From Candidatus Humimicrobium oleiphilum (GTDB taxonomy: Bacteria > Actinomycetota > Humimicrobiia > Humimicrobiales > Humimicrobiaceae): a DNA stretch of 64,000 nt. The notes beneath the pieces are model-generated. The model saw nothing but the letters and a program-made list of their open reading frames with translations. It was not told where the DNA came from and did no database searches. Below, in pieces: positions 36,251 to 45,098 of this stretch. Each line of letters opens with the position of its first letter. Position 1 is the first letter of the stretch. The translations under genes were made by a program, and so were the position numbers. The stretch lies in the NCBI GenBank assembly GCA_002304935.1, contig DBPS01000009.1, forward strand, positions 24,417 to 88,416, in the 5' to 3' direction.

Positions 36251-38158
36251 ATGAAATGGAAATTGCTTGAACCCGTCAAAATTGGAAAAAAAATTTCAAA
36301 AAACAGAATAGCCATGGCTCCCATGGAAACAAGAATGAGCACGATATATGGTGACATAACACAGAATATGCTTGACTACTATTCTGAAAGAGCAAAAGGC
36401 GGAGCAGGAATGATAATTATTGAGAACACTTTTGTCGATAATAAGGCAAGCCGTTCCTCCCTCAGCTCTTCCGGTCTTTACTCCGATCATCTTATTGCTG
36501 GTAAGAACCTGCTTGCTGAGGCAATAAAACAGGAGAACGCAATTGCAATAATACAATTAAGCCATGGAGGAAGACAGGCGAGGGAAGGTGCCACTCCTTT
36601 CGAAGCAGTAGCTCCTTCGCAGGTAATGTGCAGTATTACCCAAAGAGTACCAAAAGTATTATCAATTGAAGAAATTGAAGATATAGAGAATTCATTTGCA
36701 GACGCTGCCTTAAGGGCAAAGAACGCCGGATTTGATGGAGTGGAGATACACGGCGCACATGGTTACCTGATTTGCTCCTTCCTTTCGCCGCTTACTAATC
36801 TGAGAAAGGATGAATATGGTGGAAATGTGGAAAACAGAGCAAGATTCCCTAAAAATATAATTAGAAAGATAAGGGAAAAAGTCGGAGAAGATTTTATAGT
36901 CGGATACAGGATAAGCGGTTCTGAATTCATCCCGGGAGGCCTGGAAATAAATGACACCGCTGGTTTTGCTTCTGATATCCAGAAAGATATTGATTATATA
37001 CATGTTTCAGCAGGAATATATGAAAGTCCTTCATTTTCAAACATACCTTCGACTTATGTTCCTGCAGGACAGCTGGTCCCGCTTGCTTGTGAGATTAAGA
37101 AAAAAGTATTAGTACCGGTCATAACTGTCGGAGCCATGAATCCAAGACTTGCCGAACAGGTTTTAAGAGATGGCAAAGCGGATCTAGCTGCCTTTGGGAG
37201 AGCGCTGATTGCTGATCCTCAGCTGCCATTGAAACTGGCAGAAGACAGGGAAGAAGATATAAGGCCCTGCATAAGAGGGAACGAAGGATGTATCTCAAGA
37301 TTTTATACCGGATGCGAAATCAGGTGCGAGGTCAATCCTGCATGCGGCAGAGAAGCCGGATATTCCACAAAGAAAACAACTGCTCCAAAGAAGATACTTA
37401 TCGCTGGGGGAGGGGTAGCCGGCATGGAGGCAGCCAGAGTAGCTGCCAATATGGGACATAATGTTACTCTGGCTGAAAAGGATGGCAGACTTGGCGGGCA
37501 TCTGATTGAAAGCACTACACAGGAATTTAAAAGTGATGAAGCAGGCTTTCTTAAATGGCTTGTCAGGCAGTTGGAGAAAAGCAGCACAAAAATACTATTA
37601 AATAATGCAGTAACGACGGATTTTGTAAAAAAGGAAAATCCGGATGTATTTATAATAGCCACAGGCTCGGATTATATACAATCTGATATTAAGGGAGCAG
37701 AAAAAGCCCTGCTTGCCGATGTTATCCTTAAAGATACTGAATCTGCGGGAAAAGATGTAATTATTATTGGCGGCGGTCTTGTAGGGTCTGAAACAGCATT
37801 GATGCTTGCAATTAATGGACATAATGTCACAATAATTGAGCAGCTTGAAATGCTGGCTGTAAAACATGAACCCGGCACACGGGAAGCTTTAATTAACAGG
37901 TTAAAGCAGAATAAAGTGAAAATACTTACCAGTCATGAAGTCCTGGAAATAAAAGACGGCAGCGTTATTGTAAAAGATAAAGCAGGGAATATTGCAGAAA
38001 TAAGCGCAGATACAATTGTAACTGCAACAGGCCTTGTCAGCAGAGATATATCTGAACTTAAAAATATTATACCGAAAACTTATGTAATAGGAGACTGCGT
38101 GCAGGCAAGAAAAATATATCAATGCATGCACGAAGCCTGGTCAGTAGGGGACGTATAA
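36251..38158 (+). CDS. NADH:flavin oxidoreductase / 2,4-dienoyl-CoA reductase-like protein
   Basis: 635 residues: an N-terminal FMN barrel of the old-yellow-enzyme type (about 1-335; GIHGAHGYLICSFLSPLTN, with active-site His pair HGAHGYL), a Fe-S motif around residues 340-372 (CIRGNEGCISRFYTGCEIRCEVNP) and a C-terminal FAD/NAD(P) domain (ILIAGGGVAGMEAARVA, IIIGGGLVGSETA, IGDCVQARKIYQCMHEAW). This is the layout of 2,4-dienoyl-CoA reductase, BaiCD and trimethylamine dehydrogenase. The last residues SVGDV and the TAA lie in a MITE-like inverted repeat (see 38147-38514), so the native C-terminus was probably replaced. Substrate unknown. Confidence 0.85.
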   Translation: MKWKLLEPVKIGKKISKNRIAMAPMETRMSTIYGDITQNMLDYYSERAKGGAGMIIIENTFVDNKASRSSLSSSGLYSDHLIAGKNLLAEAIKQENAIAIIQLSHGGRQAREGATPFEAVAPSQVMCSITQRVPKVLSIEEIEDIENSFADAALRAKNAGFDGVEIHGAHGYLICSFLSPLTNLRKDEYGGNVENRARFPKNIIRKIREKVGEDFIVGYRISGSEFIPGGLEINDTAGFASDIQKDIDYIHVSAGIYESPSFSNIPSTYVPAGQLVPLACEIKKKVLVPVITVGAMNPRLAEQVLRDGKADLAAFGRALIADPQLPLKLAEDREEDIRPCIRGNEGCISRFYTGCEIRCEVNPACGREAGYSTKKTTAPKKILIAGGGVAGMEAARVAANMGHNVTLAEKDGRLGGHLIESTTQEFKSDEAGFLKWLVRQLEKSSTKILLNNAVTTDFVKKENPDVFIIATGSDYIQSDIKGAEKALLADVILKDTESAGKDVIIIGGGLVGSETALMLAINGHNVTIIEQLEMLAVKHEPGTREALINRLKQNKVKILTSHEVLEIKDGSVIVKDKAGNIAEISADTIVTATGLVSRDISELKNIIPKTYVIGDCVQARKIYQCMHEAWSVGDV

Positions 38159-38514
38159 TTTGGCCCCTACTCAGTAGGGACGTATAATTTGGCTCCTTTA
38201 TTATTGATCAATATAAATATTTTAAATATATAAAATCAAATTAAGTTGTATCATCCTTAAGTATTAATAAAGCAATGTTTTATATTTAAAAATATTAAAA
38301 TAATTTATTGAAGGCAACTTTTAGATGGATTATTTAAATCATCAATTATTACCTAAAATGCTGTTTTTAATTAAAATTCAATATAACTATGGCAATTTCT
38401 GTACCATTGTTTATGGATAATCTGATTTGTATTGATTTGATTAGTAATGCATCTTTTAAAGAAGATACCAAATTATACGTCCCCATGGAGAAGGGGCCAA
38501 ATTATACGTCCCCA
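38147..38514. mobile_element. MITE-like element with nested 17-22 bp terminal inverted repeats
   Basis: GGGGACGTATAATTTGGCCCCT at 38147-38168 recurs as an exact inverted copy at 38493-38514, 22 of 22 bases. A second, shorter pair sits inside: GGGACGTATAATTTGG at 38176-38191 and its inverse at 38468-38484. The 280-bp interior is AT-rich and has no coding frame. This is the form of a non-autonomous element, perhaps one copy inside another, with no transposase in the window. Its left end supplies the TAA stop codon of the preceding oxidoreductase gene. Confidence 0.6.
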
Positions 38515-38543
38515 TTTACAAATAAAGAGTAGTGTGATAATAT
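38515..38543 (+). promoter_or_regulatory. Candidate promoter for the T-box leader
   Basis: TTTACA at 38515-38520, a 17-base spacer and TAATAT at 38538-38543. It begins one base after the right end of the MITE-like repeat. The -10 is only fair, and an ACCTGAT/ATCAGGT hairpin follows within 35 bases, so this call is tentative. Confidence 0.35.
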
Positions 38544-38599
38544 ACCTTAACCTGATTTTACGAGATATCAGGTAAAAAGTTGCTCTTTTAAAAAATAAT

Positions 38600-38945
38600 A
38601 AAGTCGTTGAGCAGGAATAGTAAGCATTGGGCGGCAAATAGAGAGTCACTGATGGTGGGAATGTGACAGCAAGGCCGGTGTCTGAATGGGCCTGTGAGAT
38701 GCCTGGTAGAACTCCGGAAATCTACTTGGAGTGATTGAACAGGAAAGTAGACCAGGACGGTTTCCTCCGTTATCATAGGATAGGGTATGAAAGTACCTGA
38801 AAAGAGCACTGTTTTAATAGTTTTTATTTAAACTTTGTAATAGGTAATAGATTGCAGGATTATTAAGCAGTGAAGTAGAGTGGCACCGCGGGAAGCAAGA
38901 CCTCTCGTCTCTACATTTCTAATTGTTTCAATCTGGTTTTTTTAG
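38600..38945 (+). promoter_or_regulatory. T-box leader upstream of trpB2 (likely tRNA-Trp)
   Basis: The strongest evidence is the T-box motif AGAGTGGCACCGCGG at 38877-38891, followed by CGTCTCTAC, which completes the antiterminator (GTAGAG at 38875-38880 pairs with CTCTAC at 38909-38914). Upstream, AGAGAGTCACTGATGGTGGGAA and a long GC-richer hairpin region are the Stem I elements. A candidate specifier is TGG at 38687-38689 in CTGAATGGGCC; AUG overlaps it, so methionine is not excluded, but the gene downstream makes tryptophan. A T7 run follows at 38936-38942. In T-boxes uncharged tRNA binding turns the downstream gene on. Confidence 0.85.
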
Positions 38946-39116
38946 ATGAACAGACTGGAACAATTGGGATTATTGTAGGATGAAAGAGGTTTTTTTATTT
39001 CCGGGTGCTTTTTATTTTTACCAGACAGAGAATAAATCAGATAAATGCTTAAAACCTGTAAATGACAGATTAACCTCTTTCAAAGTATTTTTAAAAAAAC
39101 TTATGAAAGGAAAGAA

Positions 39117-40484
39117 ATGGAAGACAAAACAAAAAAATATATATTACCGGAAAATGAAATACCTTCAAAATGGTACAACATTAATCCTGATCTGCCAAAG
39201 CCTATGGCTCCTCCGTGCAATCCCCAGACCGGAAAACCACTGACTCCTGAAGAACTGGAAGTAATATTTCCAAGAAGCATAATAGAGCAGGAAATAAGCA
39301 TGCAGAATTATATTGATATACCTCCCGAGCTGATTGACATTTACAGAATGTGGAGGCCTACTCCTCTCGTTAGGGCTGAAAGACTTGAACAAATGCTTGA
39401 TACTCCAGCAAAAATATTTTTTAAGAATGAATCAGTAAGTCCGGCTGGGAGCCATAAACCTAATACTGCTGTTGCACAGGCTTATTACAATAAAAAAGAC
39501 GGTACTGGCAGGCTTACCACTGAGACTGGTGCAGGCCAGTGGGGCTGTGCACTTAGTTTTGCAGGAGCACTTATAGGGATACCCGTAACTGTTTATATGG
39601 TAAAAGTAAGTTATGAACAGAAACCTTACAGAAAAATGATGATGCATGCATATGGCGGAAAAGTCCATCCGTCACCATCAAAACTGACAGATGCGGGAAG
39701 AGCAATGCTTGCTCAGGACCCGGATTGTCCCGGAAGCCTCGGTCTTGCAATAAGTGAAGCTGTGGAAGAAGCAGTAAAAAGCGGAGGTGAAGCAAAATAC
39801 AGCCTGGGAAGTGTGTTAAATCATGTTATCCTGCACCAGACAATAGTAGGCCTTGAAACCAAGAATCAGTTTGAGAAAATGGGGATTACCCCGGATATTC
39901 TTATCGGCTGTGTCGGAGGAGGAAGCAATTTCGGTGGTTTTGTTTTCCCGTTTATTCCTGAAAAAATTAAAGGCAAAAATATCAGGATGATAGCAGTGGA
40001 ACCTGCATCCTGTCCGACCCTTACAAAAGGAGAATTCACTTTTGATTACGGTGATACTGCCAAGATGGCTCCAATAGTCCAGATGTATACTCTCGGGCAT
40101 GATTTTATGCCTCCATCAATTCATGCAGGCGGTCTAAGATATCATGGGATGGCCCCTCAGGTCAGCATGCTTTATCATGAAGGACTGATTGAAGCAGTAG
40201 CATATCCCCAGAATCCATGTTTTGAAGCAGCAATGATGTTCGCAAAAGCAGAAGGAATAATCCCGGCACCAGAATCAAGCCACGCTATAAAGTGCGCTAT
40301 AGATGAAGCATTAAAATGCAGAAAGACAGGAGAGAAAAAAGTGATCGCCTTTAATCTCAGCGGTCATGGGCATTTTGATATGACCGCATATGAAAAGTAT
40401 ATGGAAGGCAAGCTTACTGATTATGAATATCCTAAGGAATTAATAAAGGAATCACTTAAAAAGCTTCCCAAAGTAGATATTTAA
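39117..40484 (+). CDS. trpB2: Tryptophan synthase beta chain, TrpB2 type
   Basis: PLP enzyme joining indole and serine to tryptophan. 455 residues, longer than ordinary TrpB (about 400) and of the TrpB2 subfamily by the opening [14 protein letters not shown] and the wording of the active site. PLP Lys114 lies in [26 protein letters not shown] and the [10 protein letters not shown] phosphate loop follow. No trpA or other trp gene is near, so it probably salvages free indole. The T-box leader just upstream implies it is switched on when tRNA-Trp is uncharged. A strong hairpin terminator follows. The ATG is preceded by AAAGGAAAG. Confidence 0.93.
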   Translation: MEDKTKKYILPENEIPSKWYNINPDLPKPMAPPCNPQTGKPLTPEELEVIFPRSIIEQEISMQNYIDIPPELIDIYRMWRPTPLVRAERLEQMLDTPAKIFFKNESVSPAGSHKPNTAVAQAYYNKKDGTGRLTTETGAGQWGCALSFAGALIGIPVTVYMVKVSYEQKPYRKMMMHAYGGKVHPSPSKLTDAGRAMLAQDPDCPGSLGLAISEAVEEAVKSGGEAKYSLGSVLNHVILHQTIVGLETKNQFEKMGITPDILIGCVGGGSNFGGFVFPFIPEKIKGKNIRMIAVEPASCPTLTKGEFTFDYGDTAKMAPIVQMYTLGHDFMPPSIHAGGLRYHGMAPQVSMLYHEGLIEAVAYPQNPCFEAAMMFAKAEGIIPAPESSHAIKCAIDEALKCRKTGEKKVIAFNLSGHGHFDMTAYEKYMEGKLTDYEYPKELIKESLKKLPKVDI

Positions 40485-40538
40485 TATCTTACCCGGATAT
40501 TTCTTATTTTATGGGTAAAAATAATAAAAATATTTTGA

Positions 40539-40570
40539 ATGGAGCAGATTTGAATCTGCTCCATTTTTTT
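40539..40570 (+). terminator. Rho-independent terminator after trpB2
   Basis: Perfect 12-bp arms ATGGAGCAGATT and AATCTGCTCCAT (40539-40550, 40553-40564) around TG, followed by a run of seven T. It ends the T-box/trpB2 transcript. Confidence 0.88.
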
Positions 40571-40633
40571 GTAGAATATCCTTTTGATTTGTTACAAATA
40601 TCATATAATATTTAAGAAAGTCTAAGGAAAAAT

Positions 40634-41389
40634 ATGTTAAAAGATGCCTCTTTTATTTTTGCGATTTTACTTGAAATAGGAGTCCCGATTATAATTGCTT
40701 CTTTTCTGGCAAAAAGATTCAGGGTCTCATGGAAAATATTCTTTATAGGACTTATACTTTTCCTAATTTCACTCATAAGGATTCCATTGAACAGTATTGT
40801 TTCGGAATTCTTAAGATTTAATTTCATGGGTGAAAAGCTTCTAATTCTTTCCATATTATTTCCCTCTTTTACTGCAGCTCTTTTCGAGGAAGGTTTCAGA
40901 ACTCTTGGAATCGGGCTGATTGTGAGACAAAAAAACTTTTACAAGGGTCTTATGTATGGAATAGGCCATGGAGGCGGAGGCGAGTCAATGATTTTTGTCG
41001 GTTTTTCGCTGCTTGCAAATTATGTGGCCTATAAATTACTGGGAACCCTCCCCATGCTTGCCCCCCTTAAGGAAAGTTTCGATTCAATGATATGGTATAT
41101 GCCTCTTATAGGAGCGGGAGAAAGAATGATGACCATAGTAATCCAGCTGGCATTCTCTGTGCTTGTCATGGCAGCGTTTCTCAGGAAAAAATATTATCTG
41201 ATTTTTATTGCTTTCCTGATGCATCTGGCAATAGATTTCTTTACAGTATATGTGGCTTCAAAGACATCGATTTTATGGTCAGAACTTACCGTACTTTTTT
41301 TTGCTGCTATCTCTGTATTAATAATAATGTTCTTTTATCGTGATTATAAAAAATATGAGAAAAGTGATACTGGAAGCGGAGCAGCATAA
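40634..41389 (+). CDS. YhfC-family glutamic-type intramembrane protease
   Basis: 251-residue membrane protein with about eight hydrophobic helices. The motifs FEEGFRTLGIGLI and YGIGHGGGGESMIFVG match the YhfC family (FEE-x-x-R and GHG-x-x-E), a branch of the CAAX-protease/PrsW-like intramembrane proteases in which the paired glutamates and histidine are catalytic. A third conserved region is HLAIDFFTVY, with His. A TATAAT (near 40603) lies a short way upstream. Downstream gene is on the other strand, so it stands alone. Substrate unknown. Confidence 0.78.
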   Translation: MLKDASFIFAILLEIGVPIIIASFLAKRFRVSWKIFFIGLILFLISLIRIPLNSIVSEFLRFNFMGEKLLILSILFPSFTAALFEEGFRTLGIGLIVRQKNFYKGLMYGIGHGGGGESMIFVGFSLLANYVAYKLLGTLPMLAPLKESFDSMIWYMPLIGAGERMMTIVIQLAFSVLVMAAFLRKKYYLIFIAFLMHLAIDFFTVYVASKTSILWSELTVLFFAAISVLIIMFFYRDYKKYEKSDTGSGAA

Positions 41390-41561
41390 GAAATTTTATG
41401 GAACCAAAGCCAGTCCGGCCACCAGACGGAAAAAGTGAATTCAGCCTGGTCAGTAAAACGAGACAGTAAAAAAGTAAAGCCAGGCTGTAAAACTTTTATA
41501 TTTCCACGTTATTTTTAGTCATCCGGCAATATCAGCAAATAATTTTTTAAATAATCTCTCC

Positions 41562-43127
41562 TCATCCCAGTATTTTTTTAAGATCCTCTCCAGGAGTGCT
41601 TATAGGAGAAATATTAAATTTTTCTACCAGCACATTTAAAACATTGGAAGACACAAATGCCGGCAATGTCGGACCCAGATAGATATTTCTGATTCCGAGA
41701 GAAAGAAGCGTAAGCAATATACATACCGCTTTCTGTTCATACCATGAAAGTACAAGTGCCAGTGGTAGTTCATTGACTCCGCAATTAAATGCATCTGCAA
41801 GTGCCAGAGCAACTTTAATTGCAGAATATGCATCATTGCACTGACCCATATCCATTATTCTTGGAAGACCCCCGATCTCACCTATATTCAAATCATTAAA
41901 TCTGAACTTGCCGCAGGCAAGGGTAAGAATAACCGTATCTTTCGGTGTCATGCTTACAAAATCAGTATAGTAATTTCTGCCAGGTTTTGCCCCGTCACAT
42001 CCGCCTACAAGGAAAAAGTGTTTTATTGCTCCTGCTTTTACAGCTTCAATGACTTTGTCGGCAACTCCGAGAACAGTATTCCGAGCAAATCCGGTCATCA
42101 GCTCAGAACCACCGTTTATTCCTGTGAAATGCATATCTTTATCCCAGCCTCCAAGCTCAAGCGCTTTTTTTATTACAGGAGAAAAATCTTTAATTCCGTT
42201 TTTACCTTCAGGGATGTGTTTCATTTCAGGAAATCCCACTACTGATGTGGTAAACACCCTGTCAGCATAGCTGGACCTGGGCGGCATAAGGCAATTTGTC
42301 GTAAATAGTACCGGTGCAGGAATATCAGCAAATTCTTTCTGCTGATTCTGCCAAGCAGTTCCGAAATTTCCCCTAAGATGGGAATATTTTTTTAATTCAG
42401 GATAACCATGAGCTGGTAGCATTTCACCATGCGTATATATATTTATCCCTTTGCCTTCTGTCTGTTCAAGAAGCTGCTTCAGATCCAGAAGATCATGTCC
42501 TGTTATAACTATAAAAGGCCCCTTTTCAACATTTGTTGTGACTTTTGCAGGAACAGGATGTCCGTATGCAGAGGTATTTGCTTCATCAAGAAGAGCCATG
42601 CACTTAAGATTTGCCTGTCCGAACTCCATAATAATATCCAGCCATTGTTCAATGCTATGCTCTTCGGCCATGGCTTTAAGACCTTTGTAAAACCAACCGT
42701 TGATTTCATCATCACTTTTACCCAGAACATAAGCATGCCACGCATATGCTGCCATTCCCCGCATGCCAAACAAAAGCGTTGACCTAAGAGAAACAATGTC
42801 TGTATCTCCGCTCCAAAGTGATTCTGCATTAAAATCATTGCTACCTTTTAATCTGATTATTTCCTTTTGAACCTGTGAATTTAATACTTCGATACGGTTA
42901 TAGTCAAAATTGACATTTGTTATTGTTGCAAAAAGACTTTGCATTACAAGTTCATCAGCTTCTCTGCCCGGACTTTTACCATCCGAAGCTATGGCAAGAT
43001 TTACTAGAGAAGCAGTCAGCTTATCCTGATTATTGGCTACATCTGGTTTTTTCCCGCACACACCGGTTTTTATGCATCCTTTGCCACCGGCAGTCTGCTC
43101 ACACTGAAAACAAAACATTTCATTCAT
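41562..43127 (-). CDS. hcp: Hybrid cluster protein (hydroxylamine reductase)
   Basis: 521 residues, normal length for Hcp. N-terminal cluster cysteines at 6, 9, 18 and 24 (CFQCEQTAGGKGC and TGVCGKKPD), the conserved NTSAYGHPVPAKV, HGEMLPAHGYPELKKY, TNCLMPPRSSYADR, VGGCDGAKPGRNYYTDF and the C-terminal MDMGQCNDAYSAI, which hold the hybrid [4Fe-2S-2O] cluster and its ligands. Hcp reduces hydroxylamine and is now seen mainly as an NO reductase and S-nitrosylase in anaerobes. It lies 127 bp after arsM on the same strand, so it may be expressed with the arsenic genes or from its own promoter. AGGAGGGAA gives an excellent ribosome site. Confidence 0.94.
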   Translation of the reverse strand: MNEMFCFQCEQTAGGKGCIKTGVCGKKPDVANNQDKLTASLVNLAIASDGKSPGREADELVMQSLFATITNVNFDYNRIEVLNSQVQKEIIRLKGSNDFNAESLWSGDTDIVSLRSTLLFGMRGMAAYAWHAYVLGKSDDEINGWFYKGLKAMAEEHSIEQWLDIIMEFGQANLKCMALLDEANTSAYGHPVPAKVTTNVEKGPFIVITGHDLLDLKQLLEQTEGKGINIYTHGEMLPAHGYPELKKYSHLRGNFGTAWQNQQKEFADIPAPVLFTTNCLMPPRSSYADRVFTTSVVGFPEMKHIPEGKNGIKDFSPVIKKALELGGWDKDMHFTGINGGSELMTGFARNTVLGVADKVIEAVKAGAIKHFFLVGGCDGAKPGRNYYTDFVSMTPKDTVILTLACGKFRFNDLNIGEIGGLPRIMDMGQCNDAYSAIKVALALADAFNCGVNELPLALVLSWYEQKAVCILLTLLSLGIRNIYLGPTLPAFVSSNVLNVLVEKFNISPISTPGEDLKKILG

Positions 43128-43254
43128 ATTCCCTCCTATTTCTTTATTAGAAAATAAATAACTTGTTATTAATAATTAAAAAATAAATTATAAATACCTG
43201 GTTTCATCATTTGTTATTGTGGTTTTTATATAATATTTGATAACCCGGTATTAA

Positions 43255-44016
43255 TCAAAAGCTTTTTTGAGCGTATATTTTAATGCTTGATGCATAATCT
43301 TCCCGGCTGTTAAAAGGATATCTGACTTCATCTATAATTTTAATATTTATAAAGCCAGCTCTTTTTATGGAGTCCAGATAATCTTCTTTTAATATTGCAC
43401 CAGATATACAGCTGACATAGGCAGCAATGTCATTCTTTATATAATCCGGAAGTTCTCTTATAAGAACTATATCTGATACCATCATCCTGCCTCCTGGTTT
43501 TAATACCCTGAAAGCTTCTTTAAATACCCTGTCTTTATCAGGGGACAGATTAATAACGCAGTTAGAAATGACAACGTCTATTTTATTATCAGCACATGGA
43601 ATATTTTCAATTTCTCCCAACCTGAATTCTACATTCGAAAAATTTCCTTTAACTGCATTTTCTCTTGCTTTTTCCAGCATGTCGCTGGTCATATCGACAC
43701 CTATGACTTTTCCATCCGGTCCTACCCTTTCTGCCGCCAGAAAACAGTCAAATCCTGCACCGCTGCCAAGGTCAAGAACAATTTCACCTTCTTTAAGAGA
43801 CGCAATTGCAACAGGATTACCGCAACCGAGACCGAGATTTGAACCTTCAGGGACTTTTTCCAAATCTTCATCAGAGTATCCCATTTCAAGGCTTATTTCT
43901 CTTTCTATTCCCCTCTGTCCGCAGCAGTTGCTAAAAGAAGATGAGCAGCATGAGTTTTCTTTTGCAATTTTGGAGTAGCCTTCCCTTACAATTTTTTTTA
44001 TATCTCTTTCTTCCAT
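43255..44016 (-). CDS. arsM: Arsenite methyltransferase
   Basis: SAM-dependent enzyme that methylates As(III). 253 residues. SAM site VLDLGSGAGFDCFLAA (residues 80-95), then VIGVDMTSDMLEKAREN. Arsenic-binding cysteines: Cys65 in GLGCGNPVA, Cys153 in ISNCVINL and Cys203 in YVSCISGAI, the three conserved in ArsM. The N-terminus has a Cys cluster CCSSSFSNCC at 23-32, seen in clostridial forms. It starts 14 bp after the Cys-rich protein gene, in one minus-strand operon opposite ArsR1. Methylated arsenic is volatile or exported, perhaps by the permease encoded further on. Confidence 0.92.
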   Translation of the reverse strand: MEERDIKKIVREGYSKIAKENSCCSSSFSNCCGQRGIEREISLEMGYSDEDLEKVPEGSNLGLGCGNPVAIASLKEGEIVLDLGSGAGFDCFLAAERVGPDGKVIGVDMTSDMLEKARENAVKGNFSNVEFRLGEIENIPCADNKIDVVISNCVINLSPDKDRVFKEAFRVLKPGGRMMVSDIVLIRELPDYIKNDIAAYVSCISGAILKEDYLDSIKRAGFINIKIIDEVRYPFNSREDYASSIKIYAQKSF

Positions 44017-44029
44017 TTAAATCCCTTGC

Positions 44030-44374
44030 TTATTCTATATTTAATTTTTTAATCTCATTATATAATGCAGCACCTTTTATATCCCCGTAAAATACAAGCT
44101 CTCCGTTGAGGCGTGTCAGTGGTAAAGGATATCCGATATCTATTGCCTTTTTAACATTACCATACTGTTCCAGATCATTATTTTCTATATCGATAAAACT
44201 TAATTCTGTAATATCTTTTACATCACTGCCATTTATAAATACTTCCATTTTCCCGTAAAGCTCATCTGTCCTTATGGAAGGGCAGCCACAGCCGCCGCAG
44301 CTGCAGCTACAGGCTCCGCTGCCGGCATTCTGTTCCGGGATTCCGAAAACTTCGACTTTTGCTTTTTTAACCAT
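44030..44374 (-). CDS. Cys-rich thioredoxin-like protein of the arsenic locus (YuzD-like)
   Basis: 114 residues. The start EVFGIPEQ and the ends LSFIDIENNDLEQY, LPLTRLNGELVFYGDIKG give a thioredoxin-like beta-alpha pattern similar to Bacillus YuzD (DUF1462). Between them sits a cluster of five cysteines at 22, 24, 26, 29 and 31 (ACSCSCGGCGCP), suited to binding a soft metalloid or a zinc/iron ion. First gene of the minus-strand operon with arsM, behind a region with an ArsR-type operator. A metallochaperone for arsenic, comparable in role to ArsD, is a reasonable guess; the family is not one I recognise with certainty. Confidence 0.5.
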   Translation of the reverse strand: MVKKAKVEVFGIPEQNAGSGACSCSCGGCGCPSIRTDELYGKMEVFINGSDVKDITELSFIDIENNDLEQYGNVKKAIDIGYPLPLTRLNGELVFYGDIKGAALYNEIKKLNIE

Positions 44375-44429
44375 GTTTTATAACCTGCCTTTCAAAAATA
44401 AAATCATTATATATAGATATATTTATATG

Positions 44430-44495
44430 TATCGATATGTTATCTGATAAAAAATTAAATTGTCAAGTAATTTGATTTGAATTAACATATCGATA
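44430..44495. promoter_or_regulatory. Inverted repeat pair, candidate ArsR1 operator
   Basis: TATCGATATGTTA at 44430-44442 and its exact inverse TAACATATCGATA at 44483-44495, 13 of 13 bases, about 40 bases apart. They lie in the divergent region between the arsM operon (minus) and arsR1 (plus). Each arm holds ATCGAT. Symmetric sites such as this are typical of ArsR-family control, with the dimer repressing both sides. Confidence 0.55.
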
Positions 44496-44608
44496 AAAAT
44501 AAATATGCCTTAATAGTTTTTAAATTAAAAAACCAGTTGTTTATTTTGGAAAAATATAAAAATTGTAAGGCATATATATGAATATTGATTAAGGAAGAAA
44601 TATTTTAA

Positions 44609-44992
44609 GTGGTTATGTTAAAAGAAATAGTAAAAATTAACAGGGCATTGTCTGATATTACAAGATTAAGGATAATGGCGCTTCTTTATAAGAAGAAGAA
44701 ATTATGTGTATGTGAAATAAAAGAGGTAATAGGCTTGTCCCAGCCAACGGTTTCAAGCCATTTGAAAATACTTGAAAGCGGACGTCTGATAAAAGGATTC
44801 AGGGAAGGCAAGTGGATGAATTATGAAATTAACGAAAGTCTTGAAGAGAAAAAAAGAAAATATATAAAACTTATAATTTCTTTACTTAAAGATGACAGCC
44901 AGACAGCTGCTGACGAAGAAAAAGCAAAAAAAGCGGACAGATTCTGCCTTTGCAGGCAGCCTGGCAGAATTAAGAGAAATATTTCTTGTTAA
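44609..44992 (+). CDS. arsR: ArsR-family repressor 1
   Basis: Winged-helix metalloregulator, 127 residues. The recognition helix region is LSQPTVSSHLKILESGRLI, preceded by the metal-binding motif KKLCVCEIKEV (Cys33, Cys35), the classical ArsR As(III) site. The C-terminus has three more cysteines (113, 115, 127), which could supply the third ligand or make a second site. Start GTG at 44609 is used, with AAGGAAG about 11 bases upstream; an ATG two codons later (44615) is possible. It diverges from the arsM operon and shares the palindromic region with it. Confidence 0.85.
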   Translation: MVMLKEIVKINRALSDITRLRIMALLYKKKKLCVCEIKEVIGLSQPTVSSHLKILESGRLIKGFREGKWMNYEINESLEEKKRKYIKLIISLLKDDSQTAADEEKAKKADRFCLCRQPGRIKRNISC

Positions 44993-45098
44993 AAATTATT
45001 CTTAACCAGAAAAGTACATAGAATTATTAACATAAATTTATCAAGCGCGGACAATATCCTTCCCGATATCAAAAAAATATTCTGAACAGGAGACTGAA

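Noticed and set aside
38980..39243. Open frame of 87 codons, possible leader peptide before trpB2
   Set aside because: It overlaps trpB2, has no family resemblance, lacks a run of Trp codons, and the T-box already explains regulation.
41398..41469. 23-codon frame after the YhfC gene
   Set aside because: No ribosome site and no coding signal; the region also holds only a weak CAGCCTGG/CCAGGCTG dyad.
43231..43256. FNR/CRP-like box TTGAT...ATCAA near the end of arsM
   Set aside because: The spacing between the half-sites is 12 bases, not the 4 of FNR, and it lies at a gene end with no clear promoter.
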